Assembly: GCA_003247135.1 (NCBI GenBank)
Contig: QKAW01000033.1
Coordinates: 86,514-150,513, forward strand
Length of the DNA stretch: 64,000 nucleotides
Direction: 5' to 3'
Source of the DNA: Spirochaetales bacterium
GTDB lineage: Bacteria > Spirochaetota > Spirochaetia > DSM-2461
Within the stretch, counting starts at the first letter, position 1; each line of letters begins with the position of its first letter. A program made the translations under genes and the position numbers. The notes beneath the pieces were generated by a model that saw only the letters and a program-made list of their open reading frames with translations, made no database searches and was not told the DNA's origin. Shown here piece by piece: positions 49,888 through 58,274 of the stretch.

Positions 49888-50616
49888 ATGGAAAAGGATA
49901 TGGAAAGAAGGTTATATGCTGATACAGGAGCTCCTGAAGGATCTCCAGTAGTAAATCCTGACCCGAGAACCCTTGGGGATAGTAGCAATATTCAACTATT
50001 TAATGAGCAATTAAAACTGTTAAATAGTGGCTTAACAGAAGAAGACAGACTTAATTTTTGTGATACACCACCCGAAGTTATTAAACCTTTTAGAGGCCAT
50101 TGGGAAAATTTCCTAAATTGGGCAAGAAGTGAATCCCTATGGATACTTGGTTTTGGTACCGGTTGTGGAGCTATAGAATTAAGACCATTAATGACAAGCC
50201 GGTTTGATATGTATCAGTATGGTATTCAACCAAGACCAACACCAAGACAGTCCAGTATTTTTGTTATTGGCGGTTATGCTTCTGTAAAAACAATGAAAAG
50301 AATTGTTAGAAGTTACGAGCAGATGCAAGGGCCTAAATTTGTACTGGGTTTAGGAAGTTGTACTATAAACGGTGGGATGTATTATGACTCCTATAATACT
50401 GTAAATCGCTTGGATCATTATATTCCGGTAGATGTATATATTGCTGGTTGTATGCCAAGACCAGAGGCATTACTGGCTGGGCTAATGGAGTTAAAAACAA
50501 TAATAAAAGAGGGCCGGGGTGAAGGTGCTAACAAGTATGCAGAAAATTTTGAATGGTATAAAGCAAATCAGAAAAGAATAATTAAAGATTGGAATATGCC
50601 GGATTACAACTGGTAG
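49888..50616 (+). CDS. NuoB/MbhJ-like Fe-S subunit
   Basis: FGTGCGAIELRP, KFVLGLGSCTINGGMYY, VDVYIAGCMPRPEALLAGLMEL. Confidence 0.9.
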   Translation: MEKDMERRLYADTGAPEGSPVVNPDPRTLGDSSNIQLFNEQLKLLNSGLTEEDRLNFCDTPPEVIKPFRGHWENFLNWARSESLWILGFGTGCGAIELRPLMTSRFDMYQYGIQPRPTPRQSSIFVIGGYASVKTMKRIVRSYEQMQGPKFVLGLGSCTINGGMYYDSYNTVNRLDHYIPVDVYIAGCMPRPEALLAGLMELKTIIKEGRGEGANKYAENFEWYKANQKRIIKDWNMPDYNW

Positions 50617-51167
50617 GAGGATTTATGAATATTGAACTCTATAAGAATTTGGAAAATTCCTTTGGTGTTACATCTCTGGAAGTAAAAAATAGAAATCAAT
50701 CCTATATCCGGGTTAAAAAGGAGATGGCAGTTCCATTGATAACCCACCTGAAATTAGTGGAGAGTTATAAGCATTTATCATTCTTTACTATAATTGACCA
50801 GATAGAAAAGGGTGAATTTGAGCTTCTATATATGTTGCATAGCTACTCAAGAAACCATGATTTAGGGATTATTGTAAGTATAGAACGACATGAAACTGAT
50901 ATGGAGAGTATACACCATCTGTGGCCAGCCGCTGAGACTTATCAGAGAGAACTAAGGGAGATGTTTGGAGTGGAATTTCCAGATTCCCCTGGATTATATG
51001 AAAATTTCTGCCTTGAAGGATGGGAAGGAATTCCTCCTATGAGAAGAGAATTTGATACAAAGAGATATAGCGAAGATACTTTTTATAAAAGACCAGGTCG
51101 AGAGACAAATGATCCTGCAAAGTATATGAAAGAGAAAATTTATCCAAGCGAGGCTGAAACATGGTAG
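50589..51167 (+). CDS. NuoC/MbhK-like subunit
   Basis: HHLWPAAETYQRELREMFGVEFPDSP...WEGIPPMRREFDTKRY; likely start at 50625 ATG. Confidence 0.88.
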   Translation: MEYAGLQLVGGFMNIELYKNLENSFGVTSLEVKNRNQSYIRVKKEMAVPLITHLKLVESYKHLSFFTIIDQIEKGEFELLYMLHSYSRNHDLGIIVSIERHETDMESIHHLWPAAETYQRELREMFGVEFPDSPGLYENFCLEGWEGIPPMRREFDTKRYSEDTFYKRPGRETNDPAKYMKEKIYPSEAETW

Positions 51168-52372
51168 AAAAAGGGTGTGCTAATTTATTTACTAGGAGCC
51201 AAAAACATATAAACGATAATCCCAAATTGCCTCCTATTGTTAATGGAAGAGCAAAATATAATCTGGAAAGCGGTAAATATCTTAAGATATGGCAAGGGCC
51301 ACAACATCCTGGAATTACAGGAAACATGAGTCTTGAGTTAACTGTGTGTGGGGATGAAATTGTCGACTGTAAAACCCATGTAGGCTATCTTCACAGAGGG
51401 TTTGAAAAACTGATGGAAAGGCGTAAGTATATGCAATGCTTTCCCATAGTTTGCAGAATAGCTGTTCCGGAGCCGGATTTTAATGAGTATCTATTTGCAG
51501 CAACAGTTGAGGAACTGGCTGGTATTGAAGCCCCGGAGAGAGCACTATGGATTAGAACTCTTAATCTTGAAATGGCAAGATTAGCAAGTTTTTTTATGTG
51601 GCTTGGGGGGCAGTCCGGATCCTTTGGTATGAACACCCAGGGACAGTGGACAGTTACAATGAGGGATTACATACTGGATAGATTTGAAGAGTTATCCGGA
51701 GGAAGAATTTATCATATGTATATGATTCCCGGAGGGGTCAGGGCAGATCTTCCATCAGGTTTCGAAAATCGGTTGCTTGATACATTAAAAACATGTGAAA
51801 AGTGTTTAGATGATGTTGAGTTAACAATGTTTAATAACTCAATCTTCAAAAAAAGATCTAAAGGTCTTGGAATCATCCATCCTGATATTGTTGATGAATT
51901 TGGAATTACAGGGCCAAATGCAAGAGCCGCAGGTTTTAAAAGAGATCTCCGGAAGGATGAGCCATATCTTAAGTATGATCAACTGGATTTTGAAATTATT
52001 ACAGGAATTGATTCTGATGCATATACAAGGGCCAGAGTGCGGCTTCAGGAGATGTATCAGAGTATTGATCTTATTAGGCAAATATTAGCAAAAATGCCAA
52101 AAACAGGGAGTTTTTTTACAAAGTTACCAAATGTTCTTCATTGGAATATTCCGGAAGGTCAAATTTACAAAAAAGCAGAGTGTACCAGAGGTGAGTATGG
52201 ATACTATTTAAGAAGTGACGGCTCGGACAAACCCAGAAGAATTTATGTCAGAGGGCCAAGTTATACCCATGCTGTCAGCCTAATGGAGAGATTGTGTATT
52301 GGGGGTAATATCTCTGATACTGCAGGTTTAATGGTGTCACTTCATACATATCCACCAGAAGTAGAGAGGTAG
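51161..52372 (+). CDS. NuoD/MbhL-like large subunit without [NiFe] ligand motifs
   Basis: GPQHPGITGNMSLELTVCGDEIVDCKTHVGYLHRGFEKLMERRKYMQ; no RxCGxC or DPCxxC motif. Confidence 0.9.
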   Translation: MVEKGCANLFTRSQKHINDNPKLPPIVNGRAKYNLESGKYLKIWQGPQHPGITGNMSLELTVCGDEIVDCKTHVGYLHRGFEKLMERRKYMQCFPIVCRIAVPEPDFNEYLFAATVEELAGIEAPERALWIRTLNLEMARLASFFMWLGGQSGSFGMNTQGQWTVTMRDYILDRFEELSGGRIYHMYMIPGGVRADLPSGFENRLLDTLKTCEKCLDDVELTMFNNSIFKKRSKGLGIIHPDIVDEFGITGPNARAAGFKRDLRKDEPYLKYDQLDFEIITGIDSDAYTRARVRLQEMYQSIDLIRQILAKMPKTGSFFTKLPNVLHWNIPEGQIYKKAECTRGEYGYYLRSDGSDKPRRIYVRGPSYTHAVSLMERLCIGGNISDTAGLMVSLHTYPPEVER

Positions 52373-52375
52373 AGA

Positions 52376-54151
52376 ATGAGTTTAAAAGATTTAGTCGCCC
52401 CTTTTATGGTTTGGGGCAGAGCACTGCAAAAACCCTATACCCAAAAAAATCCAATAATAACCAGACCGGGAGCAGACAGATATAGAGGTTTTCATGTAAA
52501 CGATATTCACAAATGTGTTGGTTGCGGAACTTGTGAGGAGATATGTCAGAATGAGGCTATAGACCTGGTTCCAGTTGATGGAATTGAAACGAAACATGGA
52601 GATTCTGGGCTTAGACCAAAGATTGATTACGGTAGATGCTGCTGGTGTGCTCTCTGTGTTGATATATGCCCAACTTCATCCCTTGGAATGAGTAACGAAT
52701 ATATATGGATAGATTCCAATCCTGAAGTTTTCAGGTTTATTCCCGGTGCTGAAAATAAAACCTGGGATAATAGTAAAAAAGGGTATAGACGAGGAGAGGG
52801 GTATGATCTTCTGGAAGGTCAGAGAGTTCCAATGCCTATGCTCAGTTTTGAAGAGAGTCAAAAAACATTTATAGAGATGGTACAGGGGTTTAGTAGAGAG
52901 CAGGCTTTGAGAGAAGCCGACAGATGTGTCTCATGTGGTCTCTGTATTGCCACATGCCCAGCTCATATGGATGTTCCAGGGTATATTAATGCTATAAGAA
53001 ATGATGATATGGAAGAAGGACTAAGAATAGTATATGAGGCAAATCCCCTCCCGGCATCCTGTGGTAGAGTCTGTTCCCATGCTTGCGAAGATGTCTGTGT
53101 AATGAAACACAAAGGAGATGCCCTCTCAATTCGTTGGTTAAAGAGATACATTGTAGACAGAATATACAAAGGTGATTATGAGAAAATCCTATCAACAGGA
53201 GAGGCAAAAAACGGGAAGAAAGTTGCAATTATTGGTTCCGGACCTGGAGGATTAGCAGCAGCTTACTATCTTTCACTGTTAGGATATGAAGTTACAGTTT
53301 ATGACAGTAACGAAAAAGCTGGGGGAATGATCCGGTATGGTATTCCTGAATACAGACTGCCCTATGAACAGGTAGACAAGGATATAGACTATATAAAATC
53401 CCTTGGTGTAAAAATTGTACAAAACACTAAAATAGGAGAAGACCTGGATTTTATGGAACTATACAATAATAACAATGCGGTCTTTTTCTCAACCGGATTA
53501 AAAGATCCCTATGGCCTGGATATTCCCGGGGAAGAATTTCCCGGAGTGACATCTGGACTCTCACTGCTTGATGATGTTACTATAGGTAAAACTCCAGATT
53601 TGGGAAAATCCGTTGTTGTTGTAGGTGGTGGAAATGTAGCCATGGATGCGGCCAGAACAAGTAGACGGTTAAATTGCGAAGTAACTATTTTATATCGTAG
53701 ACGAATAGAGGATATGCCCGCTGATGTTGAGGAGATCCATGAAAGTCAGGAAGAGGGTTGTATAATAGAGACTCAGGCAATTCCATTACGTATTGTTAAA
53801 GGGGATAAAACCAGACTGAAGTTATACTGGGGAAGAGCGGAAATGGTTACAGACCCTAAGGGTGGTAGACCAAGACCGGTGTTAATTGAGGGCAGTGAAG
53901 AGGTTATTGAGTGTGACACAGTAATTCCTGCCATCGGACAACAGGCTGATTATAGTTTTTTACCCGAGGAAATTGTTAATAATATTAAATTTAACCGTGG
54001 AATGGTTGAAGTTAATGAGTATAAACAGACAGGTGATTTAAAGATATTTGCAGGCGGTGATATTGTAAACTTTAAAAAAGATGCAATATCGGCAATTGCT
54101 AATGGTCATTCAGCTGCAAAGGGGATTGATTTATATTTGAATCAACTCTAA
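52376..54151 (+). CDS. NuoI/MbhN-like 2x[4Fe-4S] ferredoxin domain fused to GltD/NfnB-like NAD(P)-FAD oxidoreductase
   Basis: CVGCGTCEEICQNEAID + CCWCALCVDICPTSS, then CVSCGLCIATCPAHMDVPGYI, CGRVCSHACEDVC, VAIIGSGPGGLAAAYYLSLLG, VVVVGGGNVAMDAART. Confidence 0.9.
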   Translation: MSLKDLVAPFMVWGRALQKPYTQKNPIITRPGADRYRGFHVNDIHKCVGCGTCEEICQNEAIDLVPVDGIETKHGDSGLRPKIDYGRCCWCALCVDICPTSSLGMSNEYIWIDSNPEVFRFIPGAENKTWDNSKKGYRRGEGYDLLEGQRVPMPMLSFEESQKTFIEMVQGFSREQALREADRCVSCGLCIATCPAHMDVPGYINAIRNDDMEEGLRIVYEANPLPASCGRVCSHACEDVCVMKHKGDALSIRWLKRYIVDRIYKGDYEKILSTGEAKNGKKVAIIGSGPGGLAAAYYLSLLGYEVTVYDSNEKAGGMIRYGIPEYRLPYEQVDKDIDYIKSLGVKIVQNTKIGEDLDFMELYNNNNAVFFSTGLKDPYGLDIPGEEFPGVTSGLSLLDDVTIGKTPDLGKSVVVVGGGNVAMDAARTSRRLNCEVTILYRRRIEDMPADVEEIHESQEEGCIIETQAIPLRIVKGDKTRLKLYWGRAEMVTDPKGGRPRPVLIEGSEEVIECDTVIPAIGQQADYSFLPEEIVNNIKFNRGMVEVNEYKQTGDLKIFAGGDIVNFKKDAISAIANGHSAAKGIDLYLNQL

Positions 54152-54173
54152 TTTTTTTTTTGAAGGAGCCTTA

Positions 54174-55016
54174 ATGAATAGGATTATTGCTAAGGAACAA
54201 CTATCTGCAGATGTTTATAAAATGGAGATTGAGGCTCCCTATATTGCAGAGAGCAGAAAAGCAGGTCAATTTATTATTTTACAAATTGACAATGATTTTG
54301 GAGAGAGAATCCCCTTAACTATTGCTGATGCGAGTCTGGAAAGAAAAACAATAACTATTATTTTCCAAGCAGTGGGAAAGACTACAATTCATCTATCAAA
54401 GTTAAATGTAGGAGATAAAATTACAAATCTTCTTGGCCCTCTAGGGACACCTACAAAAATTTCCAATGTTGGAACTGTTGTATGTGTTGGTGGTGGTATT
54501 GGTGTTGCTCCAATGCATCCAATTGCCCAGGCTTATAAAGCTGCTGGAAACAGAGTTATTTCAATAATAGGTGCCAGAAACAAAGATCTTCTAATTATGG
54601 AAAAAGAGATAAAAAAATGCTCCGATGAAGTTATTATCTGTACAGATGATGGATCCTATGGAAGAAAGGATTTAGTAACTGCACCCTTAAAAGAGTTGTG
54701 TGAACAGGGTATTCCTTCGGAAGTTGTTGCAATAGGTCCTCCTATTATGATGAAGTTTGTATCAGAGACAACCAGACCGTTTAATGTTCATACTATGGTT
54801 AGTTTAAACACTATAATGGTAGATGGAACAGGGATGTGTGGCGGTTGCCGTGTTACAGTTGGTAATGAGACAAAATTTGTTTGCGTTGACGGACCGGAGT
54901 TTGATGGGCATAAAGTTGATTTTGATAACATGATGTTAAGACAGAAATCTTATAAAAACCAGGAAGACCATGCTACACACAAGTGTAGAATTGGATTGAA
55001 TGAGGGTGAAAAATAG
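54174..55016 (+). CDS. NfnA/SudB-like FAD/NAD(P)-binding [2Fe-2S] subunit
   Basis: LLGPLGTPTKISNVGTVVCVGGGIGVAPMHPIAQAYKAAGN, GTGMCGGCRVTVGNETKFVCVDGPEFDGHKVDF. Confidence 0.9.
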   Translation: MNRIIAKEQLSADVYKMEIEAPYIAESRKAGQFIILQIDNDFGERIPLTIADASLERKTITIIFQAVGKTTIHLSKLNVGDKITNLLGPLGTPTKISNVGTVVCVGGGIGVAPMHPIAQAYKAAGNRVISIIGARNKDLLIMEKEIKKCSDEVIICTDDGSYGRKDLVTAPLKELCEQGIPSEVVAIGPPIMMKFVSETTRPFNVHTMVSLNTIMVDGTGMCGGCRVTVGNETKFVCVDGPEFDGHKVDFDNMMLRQKSYKNQEDHATHKCRIGLNEGEK

Positions 55017-56512
55017 TGAGCCACATAAGAACATTTTCAGAACTTGAGCAGGAAGCTATAAAAATATATAACGAAATTAAAGATAAGGATTTAAAACCAA
55101 AGGATAGAATGGCTATTCCGCAAATGGATATGCCATCCCAGGATCCGATTATTAGAGGTAAAAATCAACAGGAAGTTGCTTTAGGTTATACTAAAGAGCA
55201 GGCAATGGTAGAGGCAGCACGATGCCTTCAGTGTAAGAGTGCCCCTTGTATAAACGGTTGTCCTGTATCTATAAATATTCCAAAATTTCTTGAGGAAGCA
55301 GCAAAGGGTGAATTCCAAAAATCTGTTGATGTTATTAAAGAGTCCAGTTTACTGCCTGCAATTTGCGGAAGAGTTTGCCCTCAGGAAAGCCAGTGTATGG
55401 AAGAGTGTACTGTAGGTAAATCTTTAAAAGATAAGATGAAATCTGTAGCTATTGGAAGAGTAGAGAGATTTGTTGCAGACCTTGAAAGAGAGACCTCTGA
55501 AGTTAAAACCCCTGAAATTAAACCATCTACAGGTTTTAAGGTTGCTGTAGTAGGTTCCGGGCCTGCAGGATTAACAGTAGCTGCAGATTTAAGAAAAGAT
55601 GGCCACGAAGTTGAAATTTTTGAAGCCTTTCATAAGCCCGGTGGTGTAATGATCTATGGTATTCCTGAATTCAGGCTGCCAAAAGCTATAGTAGAGAAAG
55701 AGATAGAAACCTTAAAGTCCATGGGTGTAAAATTTCACATGAATTTCCTTGTTGGTAGAACAAGAACAATAGAGGATTTAATGGAGAAAGATGGATTTAA
55801 TGCTGTTTTTATCGGTAGTGGTGCAGGATTACCAAAATTTATGAACATTCCTGGTGAAAATCTTGTAGGTGTTTTTTCTGCAAATGAGTACTTAACAAGG
55901 TCCAATCTTATGAAAGCTTACGATAAAGAGAGAGTAGATACTCCGATTTATCACTCTAAAAAAGTTGCGGTTTTAGGCGGTGGAAATGTTGCTATGGATG
56001 CAGCCCGAATGGCTTTAAGACTTGGTGCTGAAGAGGTTAATGTTATTTACCGAAGAACCAAGAATGAGATGCCAGCAAGAGCTGAGGAGATAGAACACGC
56101 CGAGGAAGAGGGAATAAAATTTCACTTTTTATCTAATCCGGTTCAAATCCTTGGGGATGAAACAGGTAGAGTTAAAGCTATTGAGTGTTTAAAATATGAA
56201 CTTGGTGAACCGGATGCCTCTGGTAGAAGAAGCCCTATTGCAATTAAGGGAAGTGAGTTTGTAATGGAGATGGATACAATAATTCCTGCTTTAGGTAATG
56301 CATCTAACCCATTAATTAAACAGACAACAGAAGACTTAATTACAAATAAATGGGGTAATATAACAGTTGATGAGAACAAAAGAACTTCAATTAAAGGTGT
56401 TTATGCCGGTGGAGATATAGTTCTTGGTGCAGCAACAGTTATTCTGGCAATGGGTGAAGGCCGAATAGCTGCTAAAACCATATCAGAAGATCTGTTAAAT
56501 AATAAACTTTAA
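55016..56512 (+). CDS. NfnB/SudA (GltD-like) NADPH-binding subunit
   Basis: CLQCKSAPCINGCPVSINIPKFL, VAVVGSGPAGLTVAADLRKDGHEVEIFEAFHKPGGVMIYGIPEFRLPK, VAVLGGGNVAMDAARMALRLGA; GTG start. Confidence 0.9.
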   Translation: MSHIRTFSELEQEAIKIYNEIKDKDLKPKDRMAIPQMDMPSQDPIIRGKNQQEVALGYTKEQAMVEAARCLQCKSAPCINGCPVSINIPKFLEEAAKGEFQKSVDVIKESSLLPAICGRVCPQESQCMEECTVGKSLKDKMKSVAIGRVERFVADLERETSEVKTPEIKPSTGFKVAVVGSGPAGLTVAADLRKDGHEVEIFEAFHKPGGVMIYGIPEFRLPKAIVEKEIETLKSMGVKFHMNFLVGRTRTIEDLMEKDGFNAVFIGSGAGLPKFMNIPGENLVGVFSANEYLTRSNLMKAYDKERVDTPIYHSKKVAVLGGGNVAMDAARMALRLGAEEVNVIYRRTKNEMPARAEEIEHAEEEGIKFHFLSNPVQILGDETGRVKAIECLKYELGEPDASGRRSPIAIKGSEFVMEMDTIIPALGNASNPLIKQTTEDLITNKWGNITVDENKRTSIKGVYAGGDIVLGAATVILAMGEGRIAAKTISEDLLNNKL

Positions 56513-56520
56513 TAATATAA

Positions 56521-56550
56521 AGGGGGCCATAGTTTATTTGGTCCTCTTTT
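56521..56550 (+). terminator. Terminator of the Mrp-MBX-Nfn operon
   Basis: AGGGGGCCATAGTTTATTTGGTCCTCTTTT: hairpin with G-U pairs then T-run. Confidence 0.6.
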
Positions 56551-56620
56551 ATAAATATTTACTGATAATAGTTACTGTTTTTATTATTTGATAGTATAAT
56601 TCAAAGGAAGGAGATATATT

Positions 56621-57097
56621 ATGTTTTATGATTTTTCTGTCAAAGATATGAAGGGTGAAAATATTCATTTAAAACAGTATGAGGGAAAGGTTTTACTTGT
56701 TGTAAACACAGCAACAGCCTGTGGGTTTACTCCTCAGTATACTGGATTACAAAAAATTTACGAAAAATTTCGGGATAAAGGATTTGAAATATTGGATTTT
56801 CCATGTAATCAGTTTGCAGAACAGGCTAAGGGCAGTGATAGTGATATAGCTTCATTCTGTACTGGAAGATTTGGTATTACCTTTAAACAGTTTTCCAAGA
56901 TTGAAGTTAATGGGGATAATGAAGAACCTCTGTATACTTTTCTAAAAAAAGAGAAGCGTGGAATTGGAAATCCCAAAATTAAGTGGAATTTTACAAAATT
57001 TCTTGTTGATAAAAATGGAAATGTGGTAAAAAGATACGGCTCAGTAGTAAAACCGGAGAAGATAGTAAAAGATATTTTAAAACTTCTTCTTAAATAG
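56621..57097 (+). CDS. Glutathione peroxidase family protein (Cys type)
   Basis: VVNTATACGFTPQYTGLQKIY, LDFPCNQFAEQAKGSD, KIKWNFTKFLVDKNGNVVKRYGS. Confidence 0.92.
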   Translation: MFYDFSVKDMKGENIHLKQYEGKVLLVVNTATACGFTPQYTGLQKIYEKFRDKGFEILDFPCNQFAEQAKGSDSDIASFCTGRFGITFKQFSKIEVNGDNEEPLYTFLKKEKRGIGNPKIKWNFTKFLVDKNGNVVKRYGSVVKPEKIVKDILKLLLK

Positions 57098-57125
57098 AAA
57101 AGACCTGCCAGAGGCAAGTCTTTTT
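57098..57125 (+). terminator. Rho-independent terminator
   Basis: AAGACCTGCC-AGA-GGCAAGTCTTTTT directly after the gpx stop. Confidence 0.75.
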
Positions 57126-57145
57126 ATATAGCATTTTATAGATAT

Positions 57146-58126
57146 TTAGTATCCATATCTTACTGTAAAGTTGAAGTCACTTACACTTGAAGATGATGTA
57201 CTAACCAATTTAAGGTAATAATCTCCATCTGTTGCATCGATACTAATAGGGGTACTAATATAATTTGTCAAATCCCCACTCTTTATAATTGATTTGTTAG
57301 AGTTATACAGATAGTACTTTGCATTTCCTGTTTCATTGGCATAAGCATCTCCTTTTGCAATTTTTAGTTTTGAAGATAGACTATTAGAAAATGTGAATTT
57401 ATAATAAATAGATTGATTAGATTTAAAAGTAGAAATCGTCTTCTCATATTGATCTACTTTAATTGTTATTGGATTATCAATTGATTCTCCTGGAGCTACA
57501 TAAACTGTCCAGTTTGCGTATAATTTTATGTCAGAAGTAACCTTTGTAGTATTTGTCCATTTAGTTACATCAGAGAAAGTGGAAGAAGTATACCAACCTT
57601 CCAAAGTAAATCCTGATTTAGTTGAGCTTGGAAGTGAGAATGTCATACCCTCTGCAACCTCTTTTGCTGTAACAGCTGATCCACCATTTGCTTCGAAAGT
57701 AACTGTATGTTTAGGCAGTTCATTTACTGTTATTGATACAGTTTTAGTTGCAGTTGCGTTTTCTCCACCTGTAGCTGTTAATGTTGCTACAACTTCAAAA
57801 GTTCCAGCTTCACTAAATTTTACACTGATCTCTTCTGAAAACCCTGATTTACCTACAGCTGATTCAAATGTAGCACTACCAACTTCATCACCATTTACTG
57901 TTAATTTTACAGTTCCTGAGTAATCTGTTGAGCTTGATGACATCATATCATCCTTTGTTTTACCTGTTACAGTAAATTTTACAGTACTATACTGATCGAT
58001 AGTAGTTTTATCTGCACTAAAATCAGTTATAACCGGTTTAATACCCATTAACTGGTTTATGTCACAGCTTGATAAAACAAGAGTTAAAGCTGTAATTAAT
58101 ACAATTGAAATTTTCTTGAAATTCAT
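57146..58126 (-). CDS. Lipoprotein with InlB-B (Listeria-Bacteroides) repeat and Ig-like region
   Basis: Lipobox LVLSSC; HTVTFEANGGSAVTAKEVAEGMTFSLPSSTKSGFTLEGWYTSSTFSDVTKWTNTTKVTSDIKLYANW. Confidence 0.8.
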   Translation of the reverse strand: MNFKKISIVLITALTLVLSSCDINQLMGIKPVITDFSADKTTIDQYSTVKFTVTGKTKDDMMSSSSTDYSGTVKLTVNGDEVGSATFESAVGKSGFSEEISVKFSEAGTFEVVATLTATGGENATATKTVSITVNELPKHTVTFEANGGSAVTAKEVAEGMTFSLPSSTKSGFTLEGWYTSSTFSDVTKWTNTTKVTSDIKLYANWTVYVAPGESIDNPITIKVDQYEKTISTFKSNQSIYYKFTFSNSLSSKLKIAKGDAYANETGNAKYYLYNSNKSIIKSGDLTNYISTPISIDATDGDYYLKLVSTSSSSVSDFNFTVRYGY

Positions 58127-58274
58127 ATTTCCCCCATAAATAATTTCTTAATGAAACAAATTATATTAGGTGAATATTAATTAAACATTAATGAAAATTA
58201 ATTTTAAAAAAGATTCTGACTATTGAATATATTGTTGTTAGGGTAGATAATTAAAATTAGGCAAGGATAATTTT

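Noticed and set aside
51839-52088. Short overlapping ORFs (51839-52081 and 51867-52088) in the NuoD-like gene
   Set aside because: Fully contained in a strong CDS with no motif support.
51161-52372. Assignment of the 43-56 kb operon as a [NiFe] membrane-bound hydrogenase (MBH/Ech)
   Set aside because: Large subunit lacks both RxCGxC and DPCxxC motifs; no hydrogenase maturation genes in the window.
56621-57097. Selenocysteine-containing glutathione peroxidase
   Set aside because: Catalytic codon encodes Cys (NTATACGFT); no in-frame TGA.
57528-57923. Opposite-strand ORF of 131 aa
   Set aside because: Antisense shadow of the InlB-repeat lipoprotein; no recognisable motif or RBS.
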